Of a DNA stretch of 64,000 nt, positions 33,484-41,102 are shown piece by piece. The notes under the pieces are model-generated. The model saw only the letters and a list, made by a program, of their open reading frames with translations, was not told the origin of the DNA and ran no database searches. The position numbers and the translations under genes were made by a program. This DNA comes from Streptomyces exfoliatus (GTDB lineage Bacteria > Actinomycetota > Actinomycetes > Streptomycetales > Streptomycetaceae). Position 1 is the first letter of the stretch. Every line of letters begins with the position of its first letter. The DNA is taken from NCBI RefSeq assembly GCF_000725545.1, contig NZ_JNZP01000017.1, forward strand, positions 124,001 to 188,000. Direction: 5' to 3'.

Positions 33484-34236
33484 TCACCGCACGGGCAGGT
33501 GGTACGAGAGCCGGTAGCGGTCGGCGGGGACGACGACGTCCGCCGTCTCCACTGCCCGCCCCGAGGCGTAGTACGTCCGCTCCACCACCATCACCACATG
33601 CCCCGGCACCCCGCCGAGCGCCAAGAGCTCCTCGGCCAGTCCCGGCCGGGCCCCGACCTCCTCCACCACGTTGTCCACGACCACGTCGATGGCGGCCATC
33701 CGCTCGACGACCCCGCAGCCGCCCAGCGGGCCCTCCTCGGGCAGCATCACGGGCGTCCGGCCGGTGACGGCGAGCGGCTCCCAGGAGGTGGCGACCATCA
33801 TGGGCTCGCCCCCGTCCCGGTAGACGTACCGCGTGCGCATCACCCGCTCCCCCGGCTCGATGCCGAGCCGCTCGGCGACCTCGGCGCTCGCCGGCTCCTG
33901 CTCGCTGCCCGACTCCCAGGTGCCGCGGGCCCCGTCAGCCGCCTGCTCCTGCCGGAAGGGGCTCGCGCCGGACGCGGGGCGGTAGCCGGAGCGGGCGATC
34001 CGGCGCGGCACCGGGCGCTCCCGCACATAGGTGCCCGAACCCGAGCGCCCCTCCACGAGCCCCTCGGCCATGAGCACCTTGCGGGCCTCCAGCGCGACGG
34101 TGTCCGACACCCCGTACTCCTCGCGGATGCGCGCCTGCGAGGGGAGGCGGGTATGCGGCGGAAGCGAGCCGTTGGCGATCTTCTCCCGCAGATCGCTCGC
34201 CACGCGCAGATAGGCGGGCTGCTCACCGAACGTCAC
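33484..34236 (-). CDS. GntR family regulator (HutC/UTRA type)
   Basis: 250 residues from GTG 34236 with GAGGGGAGTG upstream. N-terminal winged helix-turn-helix of the GntR type (LREKIANGSLPPHTRLPSQARI, VLMAEGLVEGRSGSGTYV) and a C-terminal UTRA-type ligand domain (GERVMRTRYVYRDGGEPMMV, DVVVPADRYRLSYHLPV). It is upstream of the NCS1 permease on the same strand, and divergent from the chitinase. I think it regulates the permease. It is not DasR: it lacks the DasR N-terminus and sequence as I know them. Confidence 0.9.
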   Translation of the reverse strand: MTFGEQPAYLRVASDLREKIANGSLPPHTRLPSQARIREEYGVSDTVALEARKVLMAEGLVEGRSGSGTYVRERPVPRRIARSGYRPASGASPFRQEQAADGARGTWESGSEQEPASAEVAERLGIEPGERVMRTRYVYRDGGEPMMVATSWEPLAVTGRTPVMLPEEGPLGGCGVVERMAAIDVVVDNVVEEVGARPGLAEELLALGGVPGHVVMVVERTYYASGRAVETADVVVPADRYRLSYHLPVR

Positions 34237-34387
34237 TGGACACTCCCCTCAGGTTGACTTACAGCTACAGACTGACGACCGAGGGTCGCGATCCGCAAGC
34301 ATGGGCCAAAGTTTCACTCGATGTGATGACGCATCACCGGCAAACCTTGCTACCCACGGTCACCCCCGGTAGGTGACGTTCGAACCC

Positions 34388-34417
34388 TTGACCCGCATTG
34401 GTCCATACCAATACGTT
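34388..34417 (+). promoter_or_regulatory. Predicted chitinase promoter
   Basis: TTGACC (34388-34393) as the -35 and TACGTT (34412-34417) as the -10, 18 bp apart, resemble a HrdB-type promoter. Transcription would start near 34424, giving a leader of about 126 bases before the start at 34550. The DasR-like palindrome lies between and over these elements. Confidence 0.6.
34397..34412. promoter_or_regulatory. DasR-responsive element (dre)-like palindrome
   Basis: ATTGGTCCATACCAAT is a perfect 6-4-6 inverted repeat. It closely matches the known DasR site of Streptomyces chitin-utilisation genes (about ACTGGTCTAGACCACT). It occupies the spacer and touches the -10 of the chitinase promoter, so DasR binding would repress until a GlcNAc-derived inducer appears. 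Match to the consensus is by eye. Confidence 0.75.
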
Positions 34418-34441
34418 CCTGCCAGCACGCCCCGCACGCAC

Positions 34442-34483
34442 CCTTCGCTCCCGCCCCTTCGCTCCCGCCCTTTCGTTCCCACC
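34442..34483. repeat. Three tandem 14-bp pyrimidine-rich repeats in chitinase leader
   Basis: CCTTCGCTCCCGCC occurs twice exactly (34442-34455, 34456-34469), followed by a degenerate third copy (34470-34483). It lies in the predicted untranslated leader of the chitinase gene; role unknown. Confidence 0.8.
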
Positions 34484-34549
34484 TCTCCGTACACACCCTC
34501 CGCACGCTCCCACCGCACGCGCCATCCCGCCTCGCACAGGAACGAGCCC

Positions 34550-35881
34550 ATGCGTCCCAGAGCCATGACCAAGCTGACCTTCGCCGCGGCCACCGCCGCC
34601 GCTCTCGGCCTCCTCGCCACCCTGACCCCCACAGCGGGAGCGCATCAGTCCGCCGGGCACAGGCCCGAGCTGAAGCGCATCGGCTACTTCACCCAATGGG
34701 GCGTCTACGGACGCGACTTCCAGGTAAAGGATCTGGATACGAGTGGCACCGCCGCCAAACTCAGCCACATCAACTACGCCTTCGGCGTGATCGGCCCTGA
34801 CGGCAAGTGCCTCATGGGCAACGCCCCCGGCTCCGACCCCTGGGCCGACTACGTGCGCCCCGTCGACGCCGCGGCCTCGGTGGACGGCGTCGGCGACACC
34901 GCCGACCAGCGGCTGGCCGGAAGCTTCAACGAGCTGCGCGAGCTCAAGGCGAAGAACCCCGGCCTCAAGGTCATGATCTCACTGGGCGGCTGGAGCGGCT
35001 CGGCCCACTTCTCCGACGCCGTACGCACGGACGCGGGCCGCAAGGCCCTCGTCGCCTCCTGCGTCGACACGTACATCAAGGGCGACCTGCCCGTCGACGG
35101 CACCCGCGGCGGCGCGGGAGCGGCCGCCGGCGTCTTCGACGGCATCGACCTGGACTGGGAGTGGCCGGGTTCGGACGGCGCCCCGGGCAACGTCGTCCGC
35201 CCCGAGGACAAGCCCAACTTCACCAAGCTCGTACGGGAGTTCCGCACCCAGCTCGACGCCTACGGAGGCTCACTGCCGCAGCGCAGGCACTACGAGCTCA
35301 GCGCGTACGTGCCCACCGCGCCCGCCAAGATCGACGCGGGCTTCGAAGTCCCCGCCCTCATGCGGTACTTCGACTTCGTGAACCTCCAGGGGTACGACTT
35401 CCACGTCTCCGGCGAGAAGACGACCGCCCAGCAGTCCGCGCTCTTCGCCAAGAACGACTTCAGCGTCGACCAGACCGTCAAGGCCTGGCTCCGGCGCGGC
35501 GCCCCCGCCCACAAGCTCGTGGTGGGCATGCCGTTCTACGGCCAGGGCTGGACGGGCGTCACCGGCGGCGGCGACGGCCTCGGTCAGCCGGCGACCGGCC
35601 CCGCCCCGGCGACCTGGGCGGCCGGATCCGAGGACTACAAGTTCCTGAAGAAGCTGGCCGAATCGGGGACGTACACGCTGCACCGGGGCCATCGGAACGG
35701 CCACGCCTGGCTCTTCGACGGCACCACCCTGTGGACGTACGACGACCCGGCCGTGCTGCGCACCAAGGCGTCCTACGTCCGGCAGCACGGGCTCGGCGGC
35801 GCGATGGTCTGGTCGCTCGACGGGGACACCCCGGACGGCGAGCTGATCACCGCCATCGACCGGGGCCTCACCCGGCGCTGA
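34550..35881 (+). CDS. Secreted chitinase, glycoside hydrolase family 18
   Basis: Endo-acting chitin hydrolase, 443 residues from ATG 34550 with AGGAACGAG upstream. Signal peptide of about 36 residues ending near AGA-HQS. The GH18 catalytic strand FDGIDLDWEWPG carries Asp200, Asp202 and the acid/base Glu204. Other GH18 marks are KVMISLGGWSGSAHFS, VNLQGYDFHV (substrate Asp-Tyr) and AMVWSLDGD. The insert of a chitinase-A-like small domain is indicated by the long segment around VVGMPFYGQGW. There is no carbohydrate-binding module. A DasR-like site overlaps the promoter. Monocistronic, followed by a hairpin at 35931. Confidence 0.95.
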   Translation: MRPRAMTKLTFAAATAAALGLLATLTPTAGAHQSAGHRPELKRIGYFTQWGVYGRDFQVKDLDTSGTAAKLSHINYAFGVIGPDGKCLMGNAPGSDPWADYVRPVDAAASVDGVGDTADQRLAGSFNELRELKAKNPGLKVMISLGGWSGSAHFSDAVRTDAGRKALVASCVDTYIKGDLPVDGTRGGAGAAAGVFDGIDLDWEWPGSDGAPGNVVRPEDKPNFTKLVREFRTQLDAYGGSLPQRRHYELSAYVPTAPAKIDAGFEVPALMRYFDFVNLQGYDFHVSGEKTTAQQSALFAKNDFSVDQTVKAWLRRGAPAHKLVVGMPFYGQGWTGVTGGGDGLGQPATGPAPATWAAGSEDYKFLKKLAESGTYTLHRGHRNGHAWLFDGTTLWTYDDPAVLRTKASYVRQHGLGGAMVWSLDGDTPDGELITAIDRGLTRR

Positions 35882-35930
35882 CACCCGGCGCCGGCATCCT
35901 CGGCGCCGACGTTCCGGCGCCTGCCCTTCC

Positions 35931-35953
35931 CCGGCCGCCCCCGCGGCGGCCGG
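35931..35953 (+). terminator. Terminator downstream of chitinase gene
   Basis: A 9-bp perfect stem (35931-35939 with 35945-35953) and a 5-base loop, about 50 bp past the stop codon. Confidence 0.6.
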
Positions 35954-36053
35954 GCCCCTGAACCGCGGACCGGCCCCGCCGCCCGCGGTGGGCCGGGAGC
36001 GGCGGTCGGTCACGGGCCGCCGCTCCCCGGACCACCGCACAGGTCCGCACGCG

Positions 36054-36088
36054 ACGGGGCCGGGCCTCCCGAGGGAGCCCGGCCCCGT
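36054..36088. terminator. Hairpin between convergent chitinase and DUF4190 genes
   Basis: ACGGGGCCGGGC(C)TCCC pairs with GGGAGCCCGGCCCCGT around a 3-base loop; only one base is bulged. It is 45 bp downstream of the DUF4190 gene stop at 36133 and can also back up the chitinase terminator. Confidence 0.8.
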
Positions 36089-36132
36089 TCACGTATCCAC
36101 CCGCACGCGCGCGTACCCCGGCTCGACTCGGC

Positions 36133-37347
36133 TCAGGCCGTGGTGCCCTCGCCGCCGCCCTCCGGCGGGGTGTCCGTCAGGCCGAGCGCGGCCCGTGCGT
36201 CCGCGCCGTCGGGCAGGACCTCCCAGGCCGCGTCGTACGCCTCCCAGTAGGCGTCCGCGTCGGACGCCTTGGCGAGCTTGCCCCATGCCTTCGAGGCCGC
36301 GTCGAGGTCCTTGCGGAGTTCCGCGACCGGAGCCGTGGAGGCCCCGGTCCAGGAGTGCCGTCCGAGTCCCGCGCGGGCCGCGTCGATCGCGGCGAGCATC
36401 TCCCCCGCCCACGCCTTGTTGCCGGTGAAGTCCTCGTCCGGATCCTCCTCCGGCTCCCGGTACATGGCCGTCTCGATCGGGTTGACGGTCTTCAGGAAGT
36501 GCTCCTGGTCGCCGTTCAGGCTGCCGGCGTCGGAGCGCAGCGAGCCGCTGAAGGGCTCCTCCTCGGTGGCGAGGGTGCAGGTGACCAAGCGGTCGCCGAG
36601 GCGCCAGCTCTCCTTGCTCGGCAGGTAGTAGTAGAGCCAGACGTGCTCGGGGACGGCCCAGGTGTCCATGGCGTAGGCGGCGTTGAGGGGCTCGCAGCGC
36701 TCCACCGCGATCTTGTCGATCGCCTTCTCGCCGGGCCACTTGTCGAAGCCGGTGACCTTGAAGCCGCCGGTGACCTCGCCGTCGTGCGGCCGGTCGCAGT
36801 CGACGATCTCGACCTCCTCCGTGTACTCCTCCGACGTGCCGTCGTCGTTGAAGCACTGGCCGGTCCGCAGCGCGAGCGGCGACTTCGAGCGGGACGCCTC
36901 GTCCATGCCCTCCTTGAAGCCGCTCCAGACCGAGTTGAAGCCTCCGGTGACGAGGCCGACGACGAGCAGCAGACAGCTGACGGCGGAGAGGGCGATGCCC
37001 GCGATGGCCAGTCCCTTGCCCGACTGGTCCCGCTTCCGGATCTGCGGGAGGGCCAGGAGCCCGAGGACGAGGCCGAGGGGCGGCAGACAGCAGACGATGC
37101 CGGAGACGAGGGAGCCGATGGCGAGGCCGTTGGTGGTGCGCCGGGGCATGCCGTAGGGGCCGATGCCGGGCATGCCGGGGCCGCCGCCGTAGGGGCCGGC
37201 CGCGTACGGCATCCCTGGGGAGGTGTACGGGCCTGGGGCGGGCCATCCTCCCTGCTGCGGGCCCCCCTGAGGTGACGGCGGCGGCGGGGGCGGCTGGGTC
37301 GGCTCCACGGGTACGGGCTCCTGTTTCGGGGCGGGCGGCGCGAACAA
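36133..37347 (-). CDS. DUF4190/septum formation-like membrane protein
   Basis: 404 residues if started at TTG 37347; the start is uncertain because there is no good ribosome site and no upstream ATG in frame. A Pro/Gly/Gln-rich cytoplasmic N-terminus (about 70 residues) precedes a DUF4190 two-helix membrane domain (TNGLAIGSLVSGIVCCLPPLGLVLG... and GIALSAVSCLLLVVGLV). The large extracellular part contains several cysteines (GQCFNDDGT, VDCDRPHDGEV, VTCTL) in the pattern of the actinobacterial septum formation (DUF4190-linked) domain. No enzyme motif. Monocistronic, between a hairpin and a repeat-rich region. Confidence 0.8.
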   Translation of the reverse strand: MFAPPAPKQEPVPVEPTQPPPPPPSPQGGPQQGGWPAPGPYTSPGMPYAAGPYGGGPGMPGIGPYGMPRRTTNGLAIGSLVSGIVCCLPPLGLVLGLLALPQIRKRDQSGKGLAIAGIALSAVSCLLLVVGLVTGGFNSVWSGFKEGMDEASRSKSPLALRTGQCFNDDGTSEEYTEEVEIVDCDRPHDGEVTGGFKVTGFDKWPGEKAIDKIAVERCEPLNAAYAMDTWAVPEHVWLYYYLPSKESWRLGDRLVTCTLATEEEPFSGSLRSDAGSLNGDQEHFLKTVNPIETAMYREPEEDPDEDFTGNKAWAGEMLAAIDAARAGLGRHSWTGASTAPVAELRKDLDAASKAWGKLAKASDADAYWEAYDAAWEVLPDGADARAALGLTDTPPEGGGEGTTA

Positions 37348-37397
37348 ACGATCGAGCGCGCATCGTACGTGGAGGGCCGGACAGGACGGTCGGGCGG

Positions 37398-37517
37398 GGC
37401 GGACGGAAGGGCCGCCGACAGGAAGGGGCGACAGGACTCGGCGGCGGACGGAAGGAACCGTAGGACGGTGGCGGCGGACGGAAGGAACGGGCGTGCTCGG
37501 TGGCGGCGGACGGAAGG
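37398..37517. repeat. Four copies of a 13-bp GC-rich direct repeat
   Basis: GGCGGACGGAAGG occurs at 37398-37410, 37443-37455, 37473-37485 and 37505-37517, spaced 45, 30 and 32 bp. The copies at 37443, 37473 and 37505 share longer flanks. It fills most of the 223-bp gap between the subtilase and the DUF4190 genes. Confidence 0.85.
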
Positions 37518-37549
37518 GGCGGCCGCCCGCAGGCGACCGCCCCTCCGTC
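37509..37549 (-). terminator. Terminator downstream of subtilase gene
   Basis: GACGGA-(a)-GGGGCGG pairs with CCGCCCC-TCCGTC (37537-37549) around a 14-base loop, beginning 22 bp past the stop at 37571. Confidence 0.65.
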
Positions 37550-37570
37550 GTCAGTCACTCACCAGCGGCC

Positions 37571-39148
37571 TCAGAACTGCAGGCCCCAGGAGTCGATCTT
37601 GCCCGTGTCGATGGACGCGTTGTCCGTGACCCGCAGCTTCCACGTGCCGTTGGCGACCTCCGAGGAGGCGTTCACCGAGTACGCGGTGTTGATGTTGTCC
37701 GCGCTGCCGCCGGTCCCGAAGGCCTTCAGCGTGTACGCCGAGCCGTCGGGGGCGATCAGCTGGACCTGGAGGTCACCGATGTAGGTGTGGACGATGTTCA
37801 CCGGCACCTGGAGGGTGGAGGGAGCGTTGCCCGCGACGCCGCTGACGGTGACCGGGGACTCGACGGTCGCGTTGTCGGCGATGGCGTAGTCACCGGTGTT
37901 CTCGAACTTCGGGCCGGTGGGCGGCGGGGTGGTGGTGCCGTCACCGACGTACAGCAGGCGGTTCGGGGAGCCGGTGCCCGGGTTGGTCACCACGTTGGGC
38001 GTGGCGGCGTTCACCAGCGCGGTGCCCACCTGGGCCGGGGTGGACGTCGGGTTGTTCCCGAGGTACAGCGCGGCCGCGCCGGCGACGTGCGGGGACGCCA
38101 TCGACGTACCGGAGATCGAGTTGGTGGCGGAGTCGCCGGTGTTCCACGCCGAGGTGATGGACGAACCCGGGGCGAAGATGTCCACGACGGTGCCGTAGTT
38201 GGAGAAGCTGGAGCGGGCGTCGGAGCTGGTCGTGGAGCCGACCGTGAGCGCCTCGGTCACCCTTGCCGGGGAGTAGTTCGACGCGTTGGCGTTGCTGTTG
38301 CCGGCGGCGACGGCGTACGTGACGCCGGACGCGATGGAGTTGCGGACGGCCGCGTCGAGGGTGGAGTCGACGCCTCCGCCGAGGCTCATGTTGGCGACGG
38401 CCGGCTTGACGGCGTTCCGGGTCACCCAGTCGATGCCCGCGACGACGCCGGCGGTGGTGCCGGAGCCGTTGTTGTCGAGCACGCGGACGCCGACGATCTT
38501 GGCCTTCTTGGCGACACCGTACGCCGTGCCCGCGACGGTGCCGGCGACGTGGGTGCCGTGGCCGTTGCCGTCCTGCGCGACGTTGTCGTTGTCGACGGCG
38601 TCGAAGCCGTTGAAGGCGCGGCCGCCGAAGTCGGTGTGGGAGATGCGCACACCGGTGTCGATGATGTACGCCGTGACGCCCGAACCGGCGGTGTCCGGGT
38701 AGGTGTAGCTCTGGTTCAGCGGAAGGGCCTTCTGGTCGATCCGGTCCAGGCCCCAGGACGGCGGCGAGGGCTGCGTGGCGTCGATCGTGAAGACACGGTT
38801 CTGGACGACGGACTTGACGGCCGGGTCGGCCGCCAGCTTCCGCGCCTGCGCCTCGGAGAGCTCGACGGAGTAGCCGTTGATGGCCGAGGTGTACGTTCTC
38901 TTGATCTTCGCGCCGAACTTGGAAGCCACGGCGCGGCCCTCGGCGGTCTCGGCCTGGGCCGACTCGTCGAGGGTGACGATGTAGCTGCCCGCGATGGTGC
39001 CTTCGGCTCCGGCGTTCTCGATGACACCCTCCGCGGCGGCCGGTGAGGCGACGGCCGGGAGGGTGGAGAGGGAGCCGAGGGCGAGGGCGGCGACGGCTAT
39101 GGCCGCTGCGGTGGCGACTCGGCGGCGTGAGTCACGCATCACTGACAT
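37571..39148 (-). CDS. Secreted subtilisin-like serine protease (S8) with P-domain
   Basis: 525 residues from ATG 39148 with GAGGAGG upstream. A Sec signal peptide (about 35 residues) is followed by an I9 inhibitor propeptide (SYIVTLDES...AINGYSVELSEAQ). The S8 catalytic domain has Asp164 (IIDTGV), His197 (GNGHGTHVAG) and Ser349 (SGTSMASPHVAG), with the oxyanion Asn in AAGNSNANAS. The C-terminal 110 residues are a proprotein convertase P-domain (TVSGVAGNAPSTLQVPVNI, IDSWGLQF). The enzyme should be secreted and self-processed. Monocistronic. Confidence 0.97.
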   Translation of the reverse strand: MSVMRDSRRRVATAAAIAVAALALGSLSTLPAVASPAAAEGVIENAGAEGTIAGSYIVTLDESAQAETAEGRAVASKFGAKIKRTYTSAINGYSVELSEAQARKLAADPAVKSVVQNRVFTIDATQPSPPSWGLDRIDQKALPLNQSYTYPDTAGSGVTAYIIDTGVRISHTDFGGRAFNGFDAVDNDNVAQDGNGHGTHVAGTVAGTAYGVAKKAKIVGVRVLDNNGSGTTAGVVAGIDWVTRNAVKPAVANMSLGGGVDSTLDAAVRNSIASGVTYAVAAGNSNANASNYSPARVTEALTVGSTTSSDARSSFSNYGTVVDIFAPGSSITSAWNTGDSATNSISGTSMASPHVAGAAALYLGNNPTSTPAQVGTALVNAATPNVVTNPGTGSPNRLLYVGDGTTTPPPTGPKFENTGDYAIADNATVESPVTVSGVAGNAPSTLQVPVNIVHTYIGDLQVQLIAPDGSAYTLKAFGTGGSADNINTAYSVNASSEVANGTWKLRVTDNASIDTGKIDSWGLQF

Positions 39149-39545
39149 GTGAGGGGTCCTCCTCATTGGTGGTGCGCTGCTGTGGGGGAATGGCAGGGAC
39201 ATGACAAGGAGGACACGAGGTGTCCGCACCGTCTCGAACATCCGGCTGCCGAGCGAAAGATTGGCGGATCCATAGGAATCGCACAAGAGTCACGCCGCAG
39301 CCGCAACAACCGCGCCACACAGCCGACATGCTGATCGTCATGGCCGCCCACCCGGGCCACCGATGCCGGGTCGAGTCGCCCACGGACGCGCTCACCTGGC
39401 GTTGTCCTCGCCGCGACGACCCGTGCGCCCCGGAATGCGCGAGTGCGCCGGTTCCCCTCCCGCCACTTGCGTCACGTGTGAATTCATTGTGGCGTTACGA
39501 AGAGCCGGCGCCGCCCTTCAGGGACCGCGGTCTCTGAAGGGGCAC
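39149..39545. other. Intergenic region between subtilase and cupin genes
   Basis: This 397-bp gap contains the subtilase promoter (not confidently placed) and, at its right end, a hairpin for the cupin gene. Plus-strand open frames here lack ribosome sites and protein-like composition. I see no RNA gene or small protein. Confidence 0.5.
39515..39540 (-). terminator. Terminator downstream of cupin gene
   Basis: CCTTCAG (39515-39521) pairs with CTGAAGG (39534-39540), with further pairing of GACC and GGTC inside. It starts 6 bp past the cupin stop. Confidence 0.75.
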
Positions 39546-40028
39546 TCAGTCCGTCCAGTAGGTGTCGTGCTTCACGAAGAAGGCGGTGCGTTCCTCGTCC
39601 GCCATCGTCGCGACCGTCGAGACCTTCTCGAAGTACTCCTCGCGGGGCGCCCCCGGCGCGAAGAGGATCAGGAACGAGGTCGGCTCGTCGGAGTCGTTGC
39701 GGAACGCGTGCAGCCCGCCGGTCGGCACGTACAGGAAGTCGCCCTTGGTCGCGTCGATCCAGCGGTCCCCGTCGTAGAGCCGGAGGGTCCCGTCGAGGAC
39801 GAAGAAGGTCTCCGAGATCCCCCGGTGGAAGTGCGTGGCGGGTCCGCCCGCCTTCGGGGTCATGTCGACGCGGTAGAGCCCGAACTCACCGCCCGTGGAG
39901 GCGGTGGTGGCCAGATAGCGCGTCTCGGTCCCGTTCTGCGCGGTGAGGTCGGCGGGCGCTCCGGCGGGCCGGAAGGAGGCGCTGATCTCACCGGTCTCGC
40001 CGTGGTAGCGAGGCTCGGGGTAGGACAT
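39546..40028 (-). CDS. Cupin-domain protein
   Basis: 160 residues from ATG 40028 with ACGGAG upstream. A single cupin barrel with the metal-binding pattern THFHRGISETFFVLDGTLRLY (first cupin motif) and GGLHAF (second). Such proteins range from dioxygenases to sugar isomerases and sensors; nothing points to one substrate. No signal peptide. Monocistronic with its own terminator. Confidence 0.9.
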   Translation of the reverse strand: MSYPEPRYHGETGEISASFRPAGAPADLTAQNGTETRYLATTASTGGEFGLYRVDMTPKAGGPATHFHRGISETFFVLDGTLRLYDGDRWIDATKGDFLYVPTGGLHAFRNDSDEPTSFLILFAPGAPREEYFEKVSTVATMADEERTAFFVKHDTYWTD

Positions 40029-40128
40029 GGAGAACTCCGTTGCGTCAGCTGTCGGGCCGCCTGACAGTCAATCAGGCGGTGCTGACGGGCGCCGATTCGG
40101 GCGCGTCGCACCACGGACCGGCCCCCGG

Positions 40129-40158
40129 GCCCCCGGCGCCGGACCGAGGGCCGGGGGC
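40129..40158 (-). terminator. Hairpin downstream of DUF4232 lipoprotein gene
   Basis: A 9-bp perfect GC stem (40129-40137 with 40150-40158) and a 12-base loop, about 80 bp past the lipoprotein stop at 40241. The rest of the gap 40029-40240 holds only GC-rich sequence. Confidence 0.55.
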
Positions 40159-40240
40159 AGGGGGTCCGGGGGCAGGGGGCACGGGAGACCGAGGGCGGCC
40201 GGATGCCGAGGAACCGGCCGTGGAGTGCTCTTGCTGCGGA

Positions 40241-40990
40241 CTAGAACTCGTCGGCGCCGTTGCGGAGCTCGTACGTCCAGTAGCCCGTCTTCGCGACGGC
40301 CTCGTCGACCGCGAGGCCGCCCGCGGGCGCCTTGACGACGATGCTGCCCTCGGCCGGGCCGCCGGCGGCGAAGAGGTTCACGTTGAACTCCCGCACCACC
40401 TTGTTGTCCTCGTGGGCGCCGCCGAGCGCGATGCGCACGTTGGCGTACGCGGGCGCGCCGGGCTTCAGGACGACCGGCGCGGCCGGCTTGCTCTTCGCGA
40501 CGGCCGGGACGTCCTTGGCGGTCTGGATCGGGCCGAAGGCGATCAGCGGGTACTGGAGGAGGGTGCAGGAGCGGCTGGAGGTGTTGGTGGCGGTGAGGAC
40601 GATGTGCTCGGTCGGGACCTCGTCGGCCTTCGCCGCCGTGACCTTGACGTCGCCGTAGGCGCAGGCGGGCGCCGTGGCCGACGTCTTGCCGCCGGTGGTG
40701 GAGCCGCCGGCCGTGGAGCCGGTCGTGCCGGTGCCTCCGGAGGTGGAGCCGCCGGTGGCGGTGGAGCCGCCCGTGGAACCGGAGCCGCTCTTGGCGCCGG
40801 TCTGGTCCGCCTCGCCGGCCGCGGCCGTGCCACCGCCGGTGGTGGTGCCGGTGGTGCCTGCCGCCGACTGCGAGGAGCTCGCGCTCCCCGCGTCCTTGGC
40901 GCCGGCGTCACCGCCGCCGCAGGCGGTCAGCCCGAGCGAGAGGGCGGCGAAGGCGGCGGCGGCCAGGACGGTGGACTTGTGGGTACGCAT
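40241..40990 (-). CDS. DUF4232 lipoprotein
   Basis: 249 residues from ATG 40990. The lipobox is LTAC followed by a long Ser/Thr/Gly/Ala-rich linker with repeats of TGG/STG, probably spanning the cell wall. The C-terminal domain (about residues 125-245) is DUF4232: CAYGDVKVTAAKADEVPTEH, SRSCTLLQYPLIAF, with a conserved cysteine pair. Function unknown; such lipoproteins are common in Streptomyces. Monocistronic, with the AfsR-like gene upstream on the same strand. Confidence 0.9.
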   Translation of the reverse strand: MRTHKSTVLAAAAFAALSLGLTACGGGDAGAKDAGSASSSQSAAGTTGTTTGGGTAAAGEADQTGAKSGSGSTGGSTATGGSTSGGTGTTGSTAGGSTTGGKTSATAPACAYGDVKVTAAKADEVPTEHIVLTATNTSSRSCTLLQYPLIAFGPIQTAKDVPAVAKSKPAAPVVLKPGAPAYANVRIALGGAHEDNKVVREFNVNLFAAGGPAEGSIVVKAPAGGLAVDEAVAKTGYWTYELRNGADEF

Positions 40991-41102
40991 GGTGGTTCTC
41001 CCCCGTGAAGCGCGATATCCGCGGTGACCGCGGTTGGTCAATGCACGTACTCGGTGCTGTGTTCAGCTTCCCGTTCCGCGCTGCCGTCCCGCTTGCGTAC
41101 CG

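Larger units (their letters stand above)
34237..34549. other. Divergent region between gntR and chitinase genes
   Basis: This 313-bp gap holds, from right to left of the GntR start, an unremarkable leader, the chitinase promoter (34388-34417) with its DasR-like site, and a pyrimidine-rich chitinase leader with tandem repeats (34442-34483). I see no small gene or RNA gene in it. Confidence 0.6.

Noticed and set aside
33484..34236. GntR protein as DasR itself, given its closeness to a chitinase with a DasR-like site
   Set aside because: Its N-terminus and ligand domain do not match DasR as I know it. Its position suggests control of the NCS1 permease.
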